A stretch of DNA of 64,000 bases from Oxalobacteraceae bacterium. Lineage in GTDB: Bacteria > Pseudomonadota > Gammaproteobacteria > Burkholderiales > Burkholderiaceae_D. The DNA lies in NCBI GenBank assembly GCA_027484285.1, contig JAIXTG010000200.1, positions 1-64,000 on the forward strand, in the 5' to 3' direction. The position numbers and the translations under genes were made by a program. Numbering within the stretch: the stretch's first letter is position 1; each line of letters starts with the position of its first letter. Positions 9,092 through 19,062 of the stretch are shown here, piece after piece. The notes under the pieces are model-generated. The model had not been told where the DNA came from. It searched no databases and worked only from the letters and a program-made list of their open reading frames with translations.

Positions 9092-10150
9092 TTACTCAGA
9101 TTGGGTGATGGGAACGGGAGCGGCGGTGAATCGCTCGCACTCGACCTGCGTCGTGTAGCCCTGGGCACTGAGGCGGTGCTCGACACGCTTGATGCGCCAG
9201 TCTGTGGGGATACCCGGGCGCAGGGAGAGCGACAGCCGTCCCTCGGCGGCGAGCCTCGGATCACCGGGTAGGCTGAACGAGAGTTCGCCCTGCCCACGCT
9301 CCCCAGTGTTCTTGCGGGTAGCAGCCGCTGCCTTGGCTTCCGCTTCGGTGGCGTGGACGTAGCGGATTTCCTCGAAGGGCGGCGATCCAGTGGTCACTTC
9401 CCGGCGCTCGCCTTTCTCGAAGTCCCACCAATATGCCTTGGTGCCGCCGGTGGCTGTCGTCGGTGGTTTTTGCGTATCGCCATCGCTGGTCGAGCCGCTG
9501 CCGCCGGGTTTGCGCGCCGAGTGCCGATAGCGCCACTCCGCCAGATCACTCGCTGTGAGCTTGATCGTTGGCATCACCTGCCCGGTGATGGTCTTGATCG
9601 CCCCCTGCTTGGCCAGCACGAGAAACCCCGCCACGGGTTTGGCCACGGCATCGTGCTTGGCGGCCAGGCGCGTGAGCAGCGCCATGTCCGACTCGGCGGT
9701 CTGATCCAGATGCGGGATCGCGATGGTGCCCAGCTCCGGATCAATCTTGGCCTGATAGCGGTGCTCACCAGCGATGGTCTCGACCAGTTGGCCAAGCGTC
9801 GTCGCATCCCAGGAGCGGGTCTTGGGACTGCGAAACGGCCCGACCATATCGGCGGCCTTGGCCGACACCGTCAGCGTGGCCGGCGGCGAGCGGATCTCGA
9901 CCTCATCGACGATGAAACGCCCCAAGGACACAAGCCGGGTTTCGGCATAGCCCAGCGACACAGTCAGCACCGTACCGATGCGCGGCAGCTCAGCAATCGC
10001 GCCGTCCTCACGGCGACGATCATCGAGGGTCAGTTTCAATTCATCGGACTGGATGCCGGCTTCGTCGGTCACGACCAGTTCGATCAGCCGGTCGCGGATG
10101 GCAGCGGTGATCTCTTGGGTGCCGGCGTAAATGCGGAACAGTGGTTGCAT
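9092..10150 (-). CDS. D: Phage late control protein gpD / tail hub
   Basis: 352 aa, P2 gpD-like; position next to X and U. Confidence 0.85.
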   Translation of the reverse strand: MQPLFRIYAGTQEITAAIRDRLIELVVTDEAGIQSDELKLTLDDRRREDGAIAELPRIGTVLTVSLGYAETRLVSLGRFIVDEVEIRSPPATLTVSAKAADMVGPFRSPKTRSWDATTLGQLVETIAGEHRYQAKIDPELGTIAIPHLDQTAESDMALLTRLAAKHDAVAKPVAGFLVLAKQGAIKTITGQVMPTIKLTASDLAEWRYRHSARKPGGSGSTSDGDTQKPPTTATGGTKAYWWDFEKGERREVTTGSPPFEEIRYVHATEAEAKAAAATRKNTGERGQGELSFSLPGDPRLAAEGRLSLSLRPGIPTDWRIKRVEHRLSAQGYTTQVECERFTAAPVPITQSE

Positions 10151-10171
10151 GGCCCCCTCCTCGTATTGGGC

Positions 10172-10390
10172 TCACGACCACAGCCGGATCACCGGCGCTT
10201 CAGTCGGCAGCGGCAGATCGGGCAACTCGACCACCAGGCCAGCCACAAGGACCGGGGGTAACTGGGCCAACTGCGGATTGGCTTCGAGCACGGCGGTCAG
10301 TACATCGCTGCGCCCGTAATGCCGCCAGACCAGATCGTCGAGCACATCGCCATCACGGGTGATCACCCGTTTGAAGATCGGCCGGGTCAT
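10172..10390 (-). CDS. X: Tail protein X
   Basis: 72 aa LysM-like: DVLDDLVWRHYGRSDVLTAVLEANPQLA. Confidence 0.85.
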   Translation of the reverse strand: MTRPIFKRVITRDGDVLDDLVWRHYGRSDVLTAVLEANPQLAQLPPVLVAGLVVELPDLPLPTEAPVIRLWS

Positions 10391-10785
10391 GGCTGATCCT
10401 CCCCATAGGCCTTGAGCTTGATGCGGAACTCGAGCTTCCTGGGCTGACCGTCATCGGCGAACACCGTGCGGGTGTCGCTGATCTCCGTGATCACCCAGCC
10501 CCCCCAGATGCGGCCCAGACCATCGACCAGCTGCAGCGGTTTGCCGACATCGGCCAGCGCCCGCATCGCTTCGACCTGGGCGAGGCCGCCTTTGAAGCTC
10601 GGGTAAATCACGCCATCGAGTTCGATCTCGCCAATGTTGCGTCCGACGAACTGCAGCGCAGGATCGCGGTGGATACGCGCCTGCTCCTGCCAGCGCCAAG
10701 ACTGGTTGAGGGAAAACTTCTGGTAAGCGAGTGTGGCGATTTCAAAACGAAACTCGCCCAGGCCCAACATCACCCGTTCGGCCAT
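10387..10785 (-). CDS. U: Tail protein U
   Basis: MAERVMLGLGEFRFEIATLAYQKF...WGGWVITEISDTRTVF, P2 gpU-like. Confidence 0.85.
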   Translation of the reverse strand: MAERVMLGLGEFRFEIATLAYQKFSLNQSWRWQEQARIHRDPALQFVGRNIGEIELDGVIYPSFKGGLAQVEAMRALADVGKPLQLVDGLGRIWGGWVITEISDTRTVFADDGQPRKLEFRIKLKAYGEDQP

Positions 10786-10807
10786 GGCACACCTCCCAAC
10801 AGAAAAA

Positions 10808-13612
10808 TCAGTCGTACATCGCAGCAGCCGGGCTGCGGGTGGTCTCGCGCACCAGCGCACGCAGGCGCGACTCGATGAGTGCGGCGATCTCGCGTGCATC
10901 CATTCCGGGCGGAGCATTGACCGTGATCGGAGCGGACAGCGAGACACTGGTGTTGCCACGCACAGCCAGTGGTTGCGCCGGCATCGTCACCGGTCTAGCA
11001 CTCGCCACTGACGGACTGCCTGCTGACATCGGCGCGATGCCGACGGGTGCGGTACCGACGGCGGGACTTGGCGCGGTCAGCGAAGCAGTGCCACCGACCG
11101 CTGCCGGACGCGCAGTAGCCGGTGTCGTGGCAGTGGGCGACGCCGGCTTATCGCTACCGAAGAGCGAACCGAACCAGTCGCCGACCTGTTTGCCGGCATT
11201 CATCACCCAGCCGATCTTGCCGGCGATCCAGGCGATGGCTTGCCCGACGGTGGCGGTGATACCCGACCAGAGACCGGTCATGAAATCCGCCACCGGTTGC
11301 CAGGCCGCACTGATGAGGGCCAAAGGGGAGAAAGACACCAGGGCCGTAAAACCCTCAATCACCCACCCCACCAGCGTGCCCACCGCGCGGATCGGCAAGG
11401 TCAGCACCGTGAAAGCTGTGCTCAACACACTGCCGATCACCGACCCGAGAGACTGGCCGGAGGCGGACAGGCTGTTGAACTCCTCCGTGGAGAGTGTCAC
11501 TGGCGCGAGCAAAGCCCCGATCCAGCCCACCACCCGGCTCACGCCATCGGCGATGAAACCGAACACGGAAGCCATCGCCTGGCCAATCGGCGCCAGCGGT
11601 GCCAATGCCGTGGAAAGGCTGCTGATCGCTGGCTGCACGGCTGACCGGATGCCTTCGAACACACCGCCGACGTATGCGGCAATGGGGTCCCAGTATTTGC
11701 GGATCACCAGTGCCAGACCGGCAACCGCCGCACCAATCCCGGCCACGATCCAGGTGATCGGGTTGGCGAGCAGCGCGGCCGTCGTTGCACCAATCGCCGG
11801 CAACATCGACCAAAAAGCCAGCGCCGCCGACTTGATGGGTGCAATCAAACCGAGGGCACCGGTCTGAATACGGGTCCAGGCGACTGACAGAATTCCGGCA
11901 CTCGCCCCTGTCGTGGCTGCCTGCACTTGCAGTAGCGCAAGTCCCGCACGCGCCGACTGAAACGCCACCTGGGCACCCAGGATCGGCCCCTTCACAAACG
12001 TCCAGGCGTAACCCAGCGCAATCGTCGCCACCTTCAGCGCCAGCACGGCACCGGCAGTCCCCACCACCACCTGGGTGACGATAGGAAACCGTTCGGCCAG
12101 ATTGGCCAGGCTGTCGATGGGCGCCATCAGCGCGCCCACCAAGTTGTTCAAGGCCGGCAGCAGCGCATTGCCCACCGTGATGCCCAGCCGGCTCATCTGG
12201 TTCTTGAGGAGCTGCAGGTTGTTCGCGGTGGTGGCCGAGCGTGCTTCGTACTCCTTCTGCATCGAGCCCGCATAGGCGGTCTGATCGGCCACCAGGCCCA
12301 CCGCCTTCTCATAGGTCTCCATCGACCCCACCAGCTTGGCGATGTCGTCGGCGTACTCCATGCCGAACAGATCAGACGGGGTGCCCATCAGATCGGGGGC
12401 GTTTTTGACCTGCTGCAAGAAGGTGGTCAGGGCGCCTTGGGCGTCACGCTGGATCATCTTCTTCATCACCTCAGCAGACAGCCCGATGTCCTGCAGCCCC
12501 TGCTGGAACTTCTCGTTCTGCTTGTCGGCGGTGGCCAACTTCATCAGCAGCGCATTGATGCCGGTAGCCGCCACCTCCGGGGGCGTCTTGAGCGCCAGGA
12601 AGGTGGCCCCGAGGGCATTCAACTGCGCGCCGGACAGGCCGAACAGCTTGGCGGTTGAGCCCGCCCGGTTGGCGATGTTCAGAAGATCGGAAGCCTTGGC
12701 GTCCATGTTGTTGGACAGGTGGTTGATGGCGTCGCCGAGCTTCACCACCTCGTCCTGGGTGAGGCCGAAGATCGAGCGTAGGCCCGTCATCGCCGCACCT
12801 GCCTGTTGACCCGACAGGTCGAAGGCCACGCCCATCTTGGCGGCGTCCTCGGCAAAGCGCAGCAACTCCTCGCGGGCAATACCGGCTTGCCCTGCGGCGG
12901 CAACGATGGCGCCGATACCGTCAGCGGCCATCGGAATGCGCGTCGACATCAAGAGCACATCTTTGGACATCTGCCCGAACTGCTCGGGCGTGTCGAAATT
13001 GACCACCTTCTTGACGTCGGCCATCACCGACTCAAACTGGACCGCTGGTTGCACCAGGCCATAGAGCGCGCCACCCAAGGCCACCGCATCCATCATCTGG
13101 GCGCGGTAGGCGCTGCGGCTCTCCAGGTTGCGGGCCTGCGCCTGTTGCGCCCGGGTCAGAGCTTCGGTGCGGGATCGGAGTGTCTCCAGCTGGCTACCGA
13201 GCCTAGCGGACTCCGCACCCATCGCCCGGGTGTTCACGCCCGTACGCTGCAAAGAGGTGCTCAGTTCATCGACCGCTGCCCGCTGGCGGCGGTAGGCGTC
13301 CTCCGCACGCGTCGCCGCTGCACGGGCACGCTCCAGTTCCTTGGCCTGCTTGGCCGAAGGCTCACCGCCTTGACCAGCGATATTCGCTTCCAGCCCGGAG
13401 ACCTTCTGCTGCGCGGCGCGCATGGCCAGTGCCGCATCCTTGGCCTGGGCGCGCAGGGTCTCCAGCTGCTTGATGCCGGACTGCTTGTTACCCAGTTCGG
13501 CCATCGTGGAGCCTAGCTGGTTCAGCTGGGCCTGGGCACCGCGAACCGCCGACCCGAGCGAGGCCGCCAGCGTGGCGCCGATGCTGATCTGAACGGGATG
13601 CGCTGTGGCCAT
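10808..13612 (-). CDS. T: Phage tail tape measure protein
   Basis: 934 aa; coiled-coil N-terminus, hydrophobic segments, TP901-like core. Confidence 0.9.
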   Translation of the reverse strand: MATAHPVQISIGATLAASLGSAVRGAQAQLNQLGSTMAELGNKQSGIKQLETLRAQAKDAALAMRAAQQKVSGLEANIAGQGGEPSAKQAKELERARAAATRAEDAYRRQRAAVDELSTSLQRTGVNTRAMGAESARLGSQLETLRSRTEALTRAQQAQARNLESRSAYRAQMMDAVALGGALYGLVQPAVQFESVMADVKKVVNFDTPEQFGQMSKDVLLMSTRIPMAADGIGAIVAAAGQAGIAREELLRFAEDAAKMGVAFDLSGQQAGAAMTGLRSIFGLTQDEVVKLGDAINHLSNNMDAKASDLLNIANRAGSTAKLFGLSGAQLNALGATFLALKTPPEVAATGINALLMKLATADKQNEKFQQGLQDIGLSAEVMKKMIQRDAQGALTTFLQQVKNAPDLMGTPSDLFGMEYADDIAKLVGSMETYEKAVGLVADQTAYAGSMQKEYEARSATTANNLQLLKNQMSRLGITVGNALLPALNNLVGALMAPIDSLANLAERFPIVTQVVVGTAGAVLALKVATIALGYAWTFVKGPILGAQVAFQSARAGLALLQVQAATTGASAGILSVAWTRIQTGALGLIAPIKSAALAFWSMLPAIGATTAALLANPITWIVAGIGAAVAGLALVIRKYWDPIAAYVGGVFEGIRSAVQPAISSLSTALAPLAPIGQAMASVFGFIADGVSRVVGWIGALLAPVTLSTEEFNSLSASGQSLGSVIGSVLSTAFTVLTLPIRAVGTLVGWVIEGFTALVSFSPLALISAAWQPVADFMTGLWSGITATVGQAIAWIAGKIGWVMNAGKQVGDWFGSLFGSDKPASPTATTPATARPAAVGGTASLTAPSPAVGTAPVGIAPMSAGSPSVASARPVTMPAQPLAVRGNTSVSLSAPITVNAPPGMDAREIAALIESRLRALVRETTRSPAAAMYD

Positions 13613-13621
13613 GGGGAAACC

Positions 13622-14013
13622 TCAGGAAGACGGCGAGGCAGACAAGCGCCGCGCCAATGACAAAGCCTCGACCAACTCACTCACCTCCAGGGCAAGTAAC
13701 TCGGATCGAGGCCAGTGGGTGTAGAGGGCGAGCTCCACCACGAGGGCGGAGAGCTCACCCGGATTCACTGCAAAAAACCGCCCAGGACCTTCTGCAGTTG
13801 GGCGTAGTCCTTCATATCGAGCTGATGGATCGCGGCGGGTGGCAGTTCAGCCAGATTGGCGATCAGCCGTATCTCGCGTTCGGCATCCGTGCCGGCCGAC
13901 TTCTGCGCCGCCAGGTGGTCGCCCACGGTGGGACGGCGCAGGGCAATATCGGCAATGGGGACGCCGTCGTGCTCGATGGGAAAATTCAGTTTGATGCGTT
14001 CAGCGGTGTTCAT
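13622..14013 (-). other. Predicted -1 frameshift product gpE+E'
   Basis: T-TTT-TTG slippery heptamer at 13771-13777; -1 frame stays open to a stop at 13622 and encodes LYTHWPRSELLALEVSELVEALSLARRLS. Confidence 0.75.
13765..14013 (-). CDS. E: Tail assembly chaperone (gpE-like)
   Basis: 82 aa immediately upstream of tape measure gene. Confidence 0.8.
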   Translation of the reverse strand: MNTAERIKLNFPIEHDGVPIADIALRRPTVGDHLAAQKSAGTDAEREIRLIANLAELPPAAIHQLDMKDYAQLQKVLGGFLQ

Positions 14014-14046
14014 GGGTGGGCTCCTTGTTGTTCATCACGGCATTCA

Positions 14047-14559
14047 TCACAGGCCAATCGCGGCACGAATGGCTTCCATCTGATCGGTACCGTCCACCTT
14101 TCGGACCAGGTTGATGGCGTCGATCTCGATCAGCTCTTCCTCGTCAATGGTCAGCTTGTAGTAGCTGGCGGCTAACGAGACCTTGAGGGTGCTTTTGTCG
14201 CCAGGCTTCCAGGTGCCGGCATCGAGCTCTTTCCAGCCACCGCGCAGGTTGACGATGACGGGCTTAGCTTCCGCCCCCTGTGCCTGGATGGCACCCCGGA
14301 TGGTGATTTGCGTCGCGGCGTTGTCGAGCAGTCCGAAGAGCTTGAAGACCTCCGGGTCGTGGTCGGCAATGGTCAGCTCGGCTTCGAGCTTTTCCATACC
14401 GAGGTCGATTTCGACCGGCAGATCCATGCCGCCGGCGCGGTGCTCCTCGGTCTTGAGGGTGAGTTTGGGCAGTTGAATCTCGTCGATGCGTCCGGCGTAG
14501 CCCCGGCCGTCGACGAAGAGGTTCATGTTCTTGAGAACACGCGGCAGTTCGATGGCCAT
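14047..14559 (-). CDS. FII: Major tail tube protein FII
   Basis: MAIELPRVLKNMNLFVDGRGYAGRIDEIQLPKL. Confidence 0.9.
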   Translation of the reverse strand: MAIELPRVLKNMNLFVDGRGYAGRIDEIQLPKLTLKTEEHRAGGMDLPVEIDLGMEKLEAELTIADHDPEVFKLFGLLDNAATQITIRGAIQAQGAEAKPVIVNLRGGWKELDAGTWKPGDKSTLKVSLAASYYKLTIDEEELIEIDAINLVRKVDGTDQMEAIRAAIGL

Positions 14560-15749
14560 TACAGAATCTCCTCGAGATAGTCATCGACCAGGTGCGAGCG
14601 GAAGATGATGTGCTCGGCCGGGTACGGCGGGGTGAAGTCGAAGTTGAAGTAAATCTTCCCGTCCTGGATGGACTGGGGCGAATTGAGGTCCGGATCGGCC
14701 CAGCACTTGCCTCCGAGAATCGCGCCCTGGGCTTTGAGTTGGCGCAGGTAGGCGTTGACGCCTTCGGTGACTTCCTCGACATAGGTCTTGGTGATGTTGC
14801 GATCCACCGCCCAGAGGTGTGCTCTGAGCAACGACTCGTTGATCATGTCGGCGGTGCGCCGCACCGAAAGGAAGGCCCACTTCGGATCACTTGAACAGGT
14901 GCGGTTGCCCCACAGGCGGTAGCCATCCTCCTGAATGATGGTGGCGACCTCGTTCTCGTTGAGCAGGTTGGCCCGGGCATTCGGGTCACCGAGTGCGAAG
15001 TCCACCGGACGGTGGCTGCCGACGATGCCGTTGATGACGTTGTTCGACGGCGACCACCAAAAACCCCGGTCGTTGTCGATCTTGGCAATCAGGCCAGCGA
15101 CGCGCGCCGACACCGGTTCGGTCACGACTGCGCCGCTCTTCATCACCTTGACGTGCGGATCGACCACGTAGATGCGCGGCGAGCCCCAGTCCTCGCGGTA
15201 GTCGATGGCGGCAGCGTCCGTGGTGTTGGGGCCATCGGCGATGATCACCGCGCGCAGGCGTTCGGCAATGCCCAGCAGTTCCGCCACCACCGGGTTCGCC
15301 AGTTGGCGGGTGTCGTCATCGGGATCAATGGGGCGCTGGTGCGTAAAACCCGGTGCGATGAGGATGCGTGGCGTGACCTTGGCCACCGACTGGGCAGCCA
15401 AGAGCGCCTGCAGGCCAAGGTACTGACCGGCCTCATCAACGCCACCGAGCACGTGGGTCTGTGTCTCGGCCTCGGTCGCCCCTTCGGCCACCCGGATCAC
15501 GACCACCAGCGCACCGGCCTGATCGAAGATGCCGTCAATGGCCATCGGCAAGGTCCCAGTGGCGCCCAGCTTGGCCGCCTCCAGGCGAGAGCCGGCAATC
15601 AGCACCGGCGTGTTCAGGGGAAAGCTGTGCTCATCGGCATCCGGTGCGGTGCCGACAAGCCCGATCACGGAGGATCGGACCGTGCGAATGGGACGTGGGC
15701 CGTTGTCGATTTCAACGACCTCGACCCCGTGAAGAAAGTGATCTGCCAT
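14559..15749 (-). CDS. FI: Tail sheath protein FI
   Basis: MADHFLHGVEVVEIDNGPRPIRTVRSSVIGLVGTAPDAD. Confidence 0.92.
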   Translation of the reverse strand: MADHFLHGVEVVEIDNGPRPIRTVRSSVIGLVGTAPDADEHSFPLNTPVLIAGSRLEAAKLGATGTLPMAIDGIFDQAGALVVVIRVAEGATEAETQTHVLGGVDEAGQYLGLQALLAAQSVAKVTPRILIAPGFTHQRPIDPDDDTRQLANPVVAELLGIAERLRAVIIADGPNTTDAAAIDYREDWGSPRIYVVDPHVKVMKSGAVVTEPVSARVAGLIAKIDNDRGFWWSPSNNVINGIVGSHRPVDFALGDPNARANLLNENEVATIIQEDGYRLWGNRTCSSDPKWAFLSVRRTADMINESLLRAHLWAVDRNITKTYVEEVTEGVNAYLRQLKAQGAILGGKCWADPDLNSPQSIQDGKIYFNFDFTPPYPAEHIIFRSHLVDDYLEEIL

Positions 15750-15819
15750 GGGTGGGCTCCAGAAGTAAAAAATCCGCCAGCGGCGGATCGGTTGAATGGA
15801 TGGTTGCAGTGCGGCAGGC

Positions 15820-16140
15820 TCAAACGGTGGGCTTGCCCTCATCGGGTTCGATGGCCTTCTCGCAATGGTTCGGATCGAGCCGATCCAGCAGCCGACACAG
15901 CACACAGGCCCAGCGCTTGCCGTCACGCGCGGCCTTGCCGGCGCGGGAACTGAGCGTCTCGTCCTCGTGCCCGCCGAAAGCGGCATTGGCCAGCTGGTCG
16001 TGAGCCACCGCCAGGGTCCAGGCGCGGCGACTGCCGGTCAGGGCAGCGGCCAGCATCCAGAGCGACGCGATCACCGCCGCGATCTGGCACAGCCCCCACA
16101 TCCCGAGCATCGACAGGCGATATTGGATTGCGGCCATCAC
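15820..16140 (-). CDS. Small hypothetical membrane protein
   Basis: 106 aa; hydrophobic N-terminal segment; overlaps upstream gene by 4 nt. Confidence 0.5.
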   Translation of the reverse strand: MMAAIQYRLSMLGMWGLCQIAAVIASLWMLAAALTGSRRAWTLAVAHDQLANAAFGGHEDETLSSRAGKAARDGKRWACVLCRLLDRLDPNHCEKAIEPDEGKPTV

Positions 16141-16589
16141 TGCAGCACCTCCTGCACCCGAGCCTCGGTCAAGAGGCCGCTGGCGGCGAGCGCCTGCAGG
16201 CCACCGATGGTCTGGGCATCGGCCAGATTCACCTCTTCAGCGATCTTCAACTTGTCGAGAAACACCTCGACCATGACCTCGGTCTTGGCGGCGGTGTAGA
16301 TCGCGGCCAACTCCTCCATGGTGAAGCGATTCATGAAGGCCAGTTTGGTGATGACCTTCTGGGATGGAGCAGCCACGACCTGGGCTGCTTGTTCCGAAGC
16401 GATGAGGGCCAACACCTCCTCATCGGTTTTGCTGGGGAAGCGCTCAACCGCCTTACCGTCCTGCAGGGCATAGCGCAGGGCCAGTGTCGAGGTGGCTTTG
16501 CTGGGTGCAGGCAAATAGCCCTCCAGCGCCTCGGTGGCGATATCGCGCACCACCCCGTTGTCATGAAATGCAATGTAGAGCTTGGGCAT
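16137..16589 (-). CDS. Hypothetical tail-region protein
   Basis: 150 aa in the fibre region. Confidence 0.55.
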   Translation of the reverse strand: MPKLYIAFHDNGVVRDIATEALEGYLPAPSKATSTLALRYALQDGKAVERFPSKTDEEVLALIASEQAAQVVAAPSQKVITKLAFMNRFTMEELAAIYTAAKTEVMVEVFLDKLKIAEEVNLADAQTIGGLQALAASGLLTEARVQEVLQ

Positions 16590-16600
16590 CGCGGTCTCCT

Positions 16601-17947
16601 TTAGATCTTCCAGTTCTCAACGGGCATCAGGCAGGGGTAATTGGTGCTGGTGTAACCGGTATCGATCCAGTAGCGGCTGGTCGACAAACTGACTGCGCCA
16701 CCGTTGGCCGGCACCCCCGTGGTCTGGAATCCCGCCCCCGCAAAATCCATCAAGCCGACGTTCAAGCCCTGGCTGGAGTCGGCGTTGTTCTCGTGGAAGG
16801 AATAGGCAAAGGCGCTCGCCCGGATCGGGAGGATCGACACACCACAACTGGAGCTGCTGTAGGACAGCCGGTAGTAGCGCGTGGGGTCATCGGTGTTGAC
16901 CACGTGCCCCGAGAGGCCAGAGCCGTAGTAGTAATAGGGCGCGAACGCCGCCACCCACTGGTTGTCCCAGGTGATCTGGTGACGCATCCCGTAGTAGCTA
17001 CCCTGCTCAATACCGTAGGACGTGGTGCAAGACACCGTCGTGAAGTTGGTATCCAGCGTGCCAGTGTTGCCAGCGCCTGGGGTGAGCACCGCCATGTGCG
17101 AGCAGTTGCTCGGCACAAAACGCACCAGGGCGATCTTGCCACTCTTGGTCGGAATCACCCGCATCCGGTACTGGCTCTCGGTGTAGCCGGTCGAACCGTT
17201 GGCATTCCAGCTGAAATCCACATATTGGTAGCTCGCACCGTTGCTGCCGGCCTTGGCTTCCAGAATGAACTGGTTGAGCTCGCCAGGCTTGCCCGAGAGC
17301 TTGGCCGTTGGGTGCTTCCAGATATGGGCGCGGTAGTTGCAACTGGCGTCGCGCGCCTCGACCAGCACCAAGATTCCTGCGCCCCAGTGGTAGCCGACAG
17401 CGCTGCGCATATTGGTGTTGGCCCCGGCCCAGGTGGCGGCCGAGGCCGTTGCCAGGCCGGTGGTGAGTTGATCCAGCTGGGCAAAGCCACCGCGCGTGTA
17501 TTGGCGCAAGGTGGTGCCGGAGAACCACAGCGACATCGGCTGGCGGTAGCCTTCAGGCCCCACGACCACGCCGAAATTGGCCATGAAGCTGCCCATCTGA
17601 TCGGGCTGGCGCATCGCCATGCCGCCATTGGCGGACAGCCGCAGCAGCTGGTGGCCATCGACCGAGTAGCAGGGCGTGGCCTTGATCCAATAGGTACCTG
17701 CCGAACTCGAGCTGACCTGGCCGTTGGTGTAGTTCCAGCCGGTGTAGTCTGACCAGATCTCGCCCGAGGTCGCCCAGGCATTGCCGGCATTGGTCTGGTT
17801 GGCCCGACTGACCAGATTGAAATCCGAGTCGTAGATGCTGCAATCCGGGCTGTTGTTGTACGAGGAGAACACCCCCACCAGGGGCAGGGGCTGCTTCTCA
17901 TAGGCCGGGGCGGTCTCGACCGGCAGGGTGCGCAAAAATCGTCCCAT
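16601..17947 (-). CDS. Putative distal tail fibre/receptor-binding protein
   Basis: 448 aa Ser/Tyr/Gly/Trp-rich, at the end of the fibre gene block. Confidence 0.5.
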   Translation of the reverse strand: MGRFLRTLPVETAPAYEKQPLPLVGVFSSYNNSPDCSIYDSDFNLVSRANQTNAGNAWATSGEIWSDYTGWNYTNGQVSSSSAGTYWIKATPCYSVDGHQLLRLSANGGMAMRQPDQMGSFMANFGVVVGPEGYRQPMSLWFSGTTLRQYTRGGFAQLDQLTTGLATASAATWAGANTNMRSAVGYHWGAGILVLVEARDASCNYRAHIWKHPTAKLSGKPGELNQFILEAKAGSNGASYQYVDFSWNANGSTGYTESQYRMRVIPTKSGKIALVRFVPSNCSHMAVLTPGAGNTGTLDTNFTTVSCTTSYGIEQGSYYGMRHQITWDNQWVAAFAPYYYYGSGLSGHVVNTDDPTRYYRLSYSSSSCGVSILPIRASAFAYSFHENNADSSQGLNVGLMDFAGAGFQTTGVPANGGAVSLSTSRYWIDTGYTSTNYPCLMPVENWKI

Positions 17948-18258
17948 TACGCCACCTCCTCGATGCCCCAGGCGTTGAATGTCACGCTGGCGGCGCTGGC
18001 CTGCACCACGATCTTCTGCCCCGCAGCCAAGGAGAGCGCTGTGCGCTCCAATACTTCGGTGGCGGCCAGGCTCACATCAAATTCGATGAACTCGCTCTCA
18101 GCCGGTGTGGCTGACGCCGTCAGCGCCACGCGCAGCTTGGCCGCAGTCGTGCCTTTGTTGCAGGCGGCGACATTGACCACCGAACGGCGGCCGGTGGGTA
18201 CTTCGTAGAGGGTCGCCAGCGTGTTGGCGGCTGGCAGCGCCGTTCCCAGAATGGACAT
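17947..18258 (-). CDS. Hypothetical tail-fibre-associated protein
   Basis: 103 aa; 1-nt overlap with next gene. Confidence 0.55.
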   Translation of the reverse strand: MSILGTALPAANTLATLYEVPTGRRSVVNVAACNKGTTAAKLRVALTASATPAESEFIEFDVSLAATEVLERTALSLAAGQKIVVQASAASVTFNAWGIEEVA

Positions 18259-18270
18259 CGAGGGAGCTCC

Positions 18271-18831
18271 TTAGAGTTGGGCAAGGAAGAAGGTCTTGCG
18301 CCCCAGCACCAGTTGCTGGGTGACGCTGTTGGCAGCGGCTTGCGCCGTGGCCACGGCCTGGTTGGCCGCGCTTTGCGTGGCGGAGATCGCTTGATCGCGG
18401 CTACTGGCGGTTTGCTGGATCGCGGTCTGGGCCGCCGCATTGACGGTGGCCACCGTGCTGGTCTCGGTCTGTGCCATCACGGCCAAGGCCGCGTTCTTGG
18501 TCTGGGTGACCGAGGCCTCGGCCGCTGTCTTTGTCGCTGTGATGGAACTTTCAGCGGCGGTCTTGGTAGCCGTGACGTTGGCGATGGCCACATCGGCGGC
18601 CGTGGCAATGGTGTCGAGCGTCGCTGTCTCTACGGAGGTCGCGTGCGCCGACATCTCCGCCATCTTGATGTCGCCCATCTCCTCGACCTCGAGGACGGTG
18701 GCGCGACCACCAATGCGGTCGATGGCGGTGCCGAGGTACGCGAGCTCTTCCGGTGTGGCGATCTCGGCAGCGGTTTCGATCTTGGCTTTGATCGCGCGCA
18801 CCGCATCGCGCAGCAAGGGGTCTTTGGCCAT
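18271..18831 (-). CDS. Hypothetical coiled-coil protein
   Basis: 186 aa with Ala/Thr/Gln heptad-like repeats. Confidence 0.5.
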   Translation of the reverse strand: MAKDPLLRDAVRAIKAKIETAAEIATPEELAYLGTAIDRIGGRATVLEVEEMGDIKMAEMSAHATSVETATLDTIATAADVAIANVTATKTAAESSITATKTAAEASVTQTKNAALAVMAQTETSTVATVNAAAQTAIQQTASSRDQAISATQSAANQAVATAQAAANSVTQQLVLGRKTFFLAQL

Positions 18832-18843
18832 GGGGTGTGCTCC

Positions 18844-19050
18844 TTAAAAGCCGAACTGGTGAAACACCCGCAGTTGCTGGCGGTGCAGCCGTTCGGTGAG
18901 TTGGTCTTGCCCCTGCTGGGTGGACGTCTCCTGCGCGGCCACATCCGCATCGATGCGGGTGAGGGCCTCACGCAGGTTGAGGACGTCTTCAGACAGCAGG
19001 TGCTCGTGGTGCGGCAACGGGTAGCCGCGCGGCGTGCGCTCCTGTGTCAT
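18844..19050 (-). CDS. Small hypothetical protein
   Basis: 68 aa between tail genes. Confidence 0.4.
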   Translation of the reverse strand: MTQERTPRGYPLPHHEHLLSEDVLNLREALTRIDADVAAQETSTQQGQDQLTERLHRQQLRVFHQFGF

Positions 19051-19062
19051 CGCTCACCCCCA

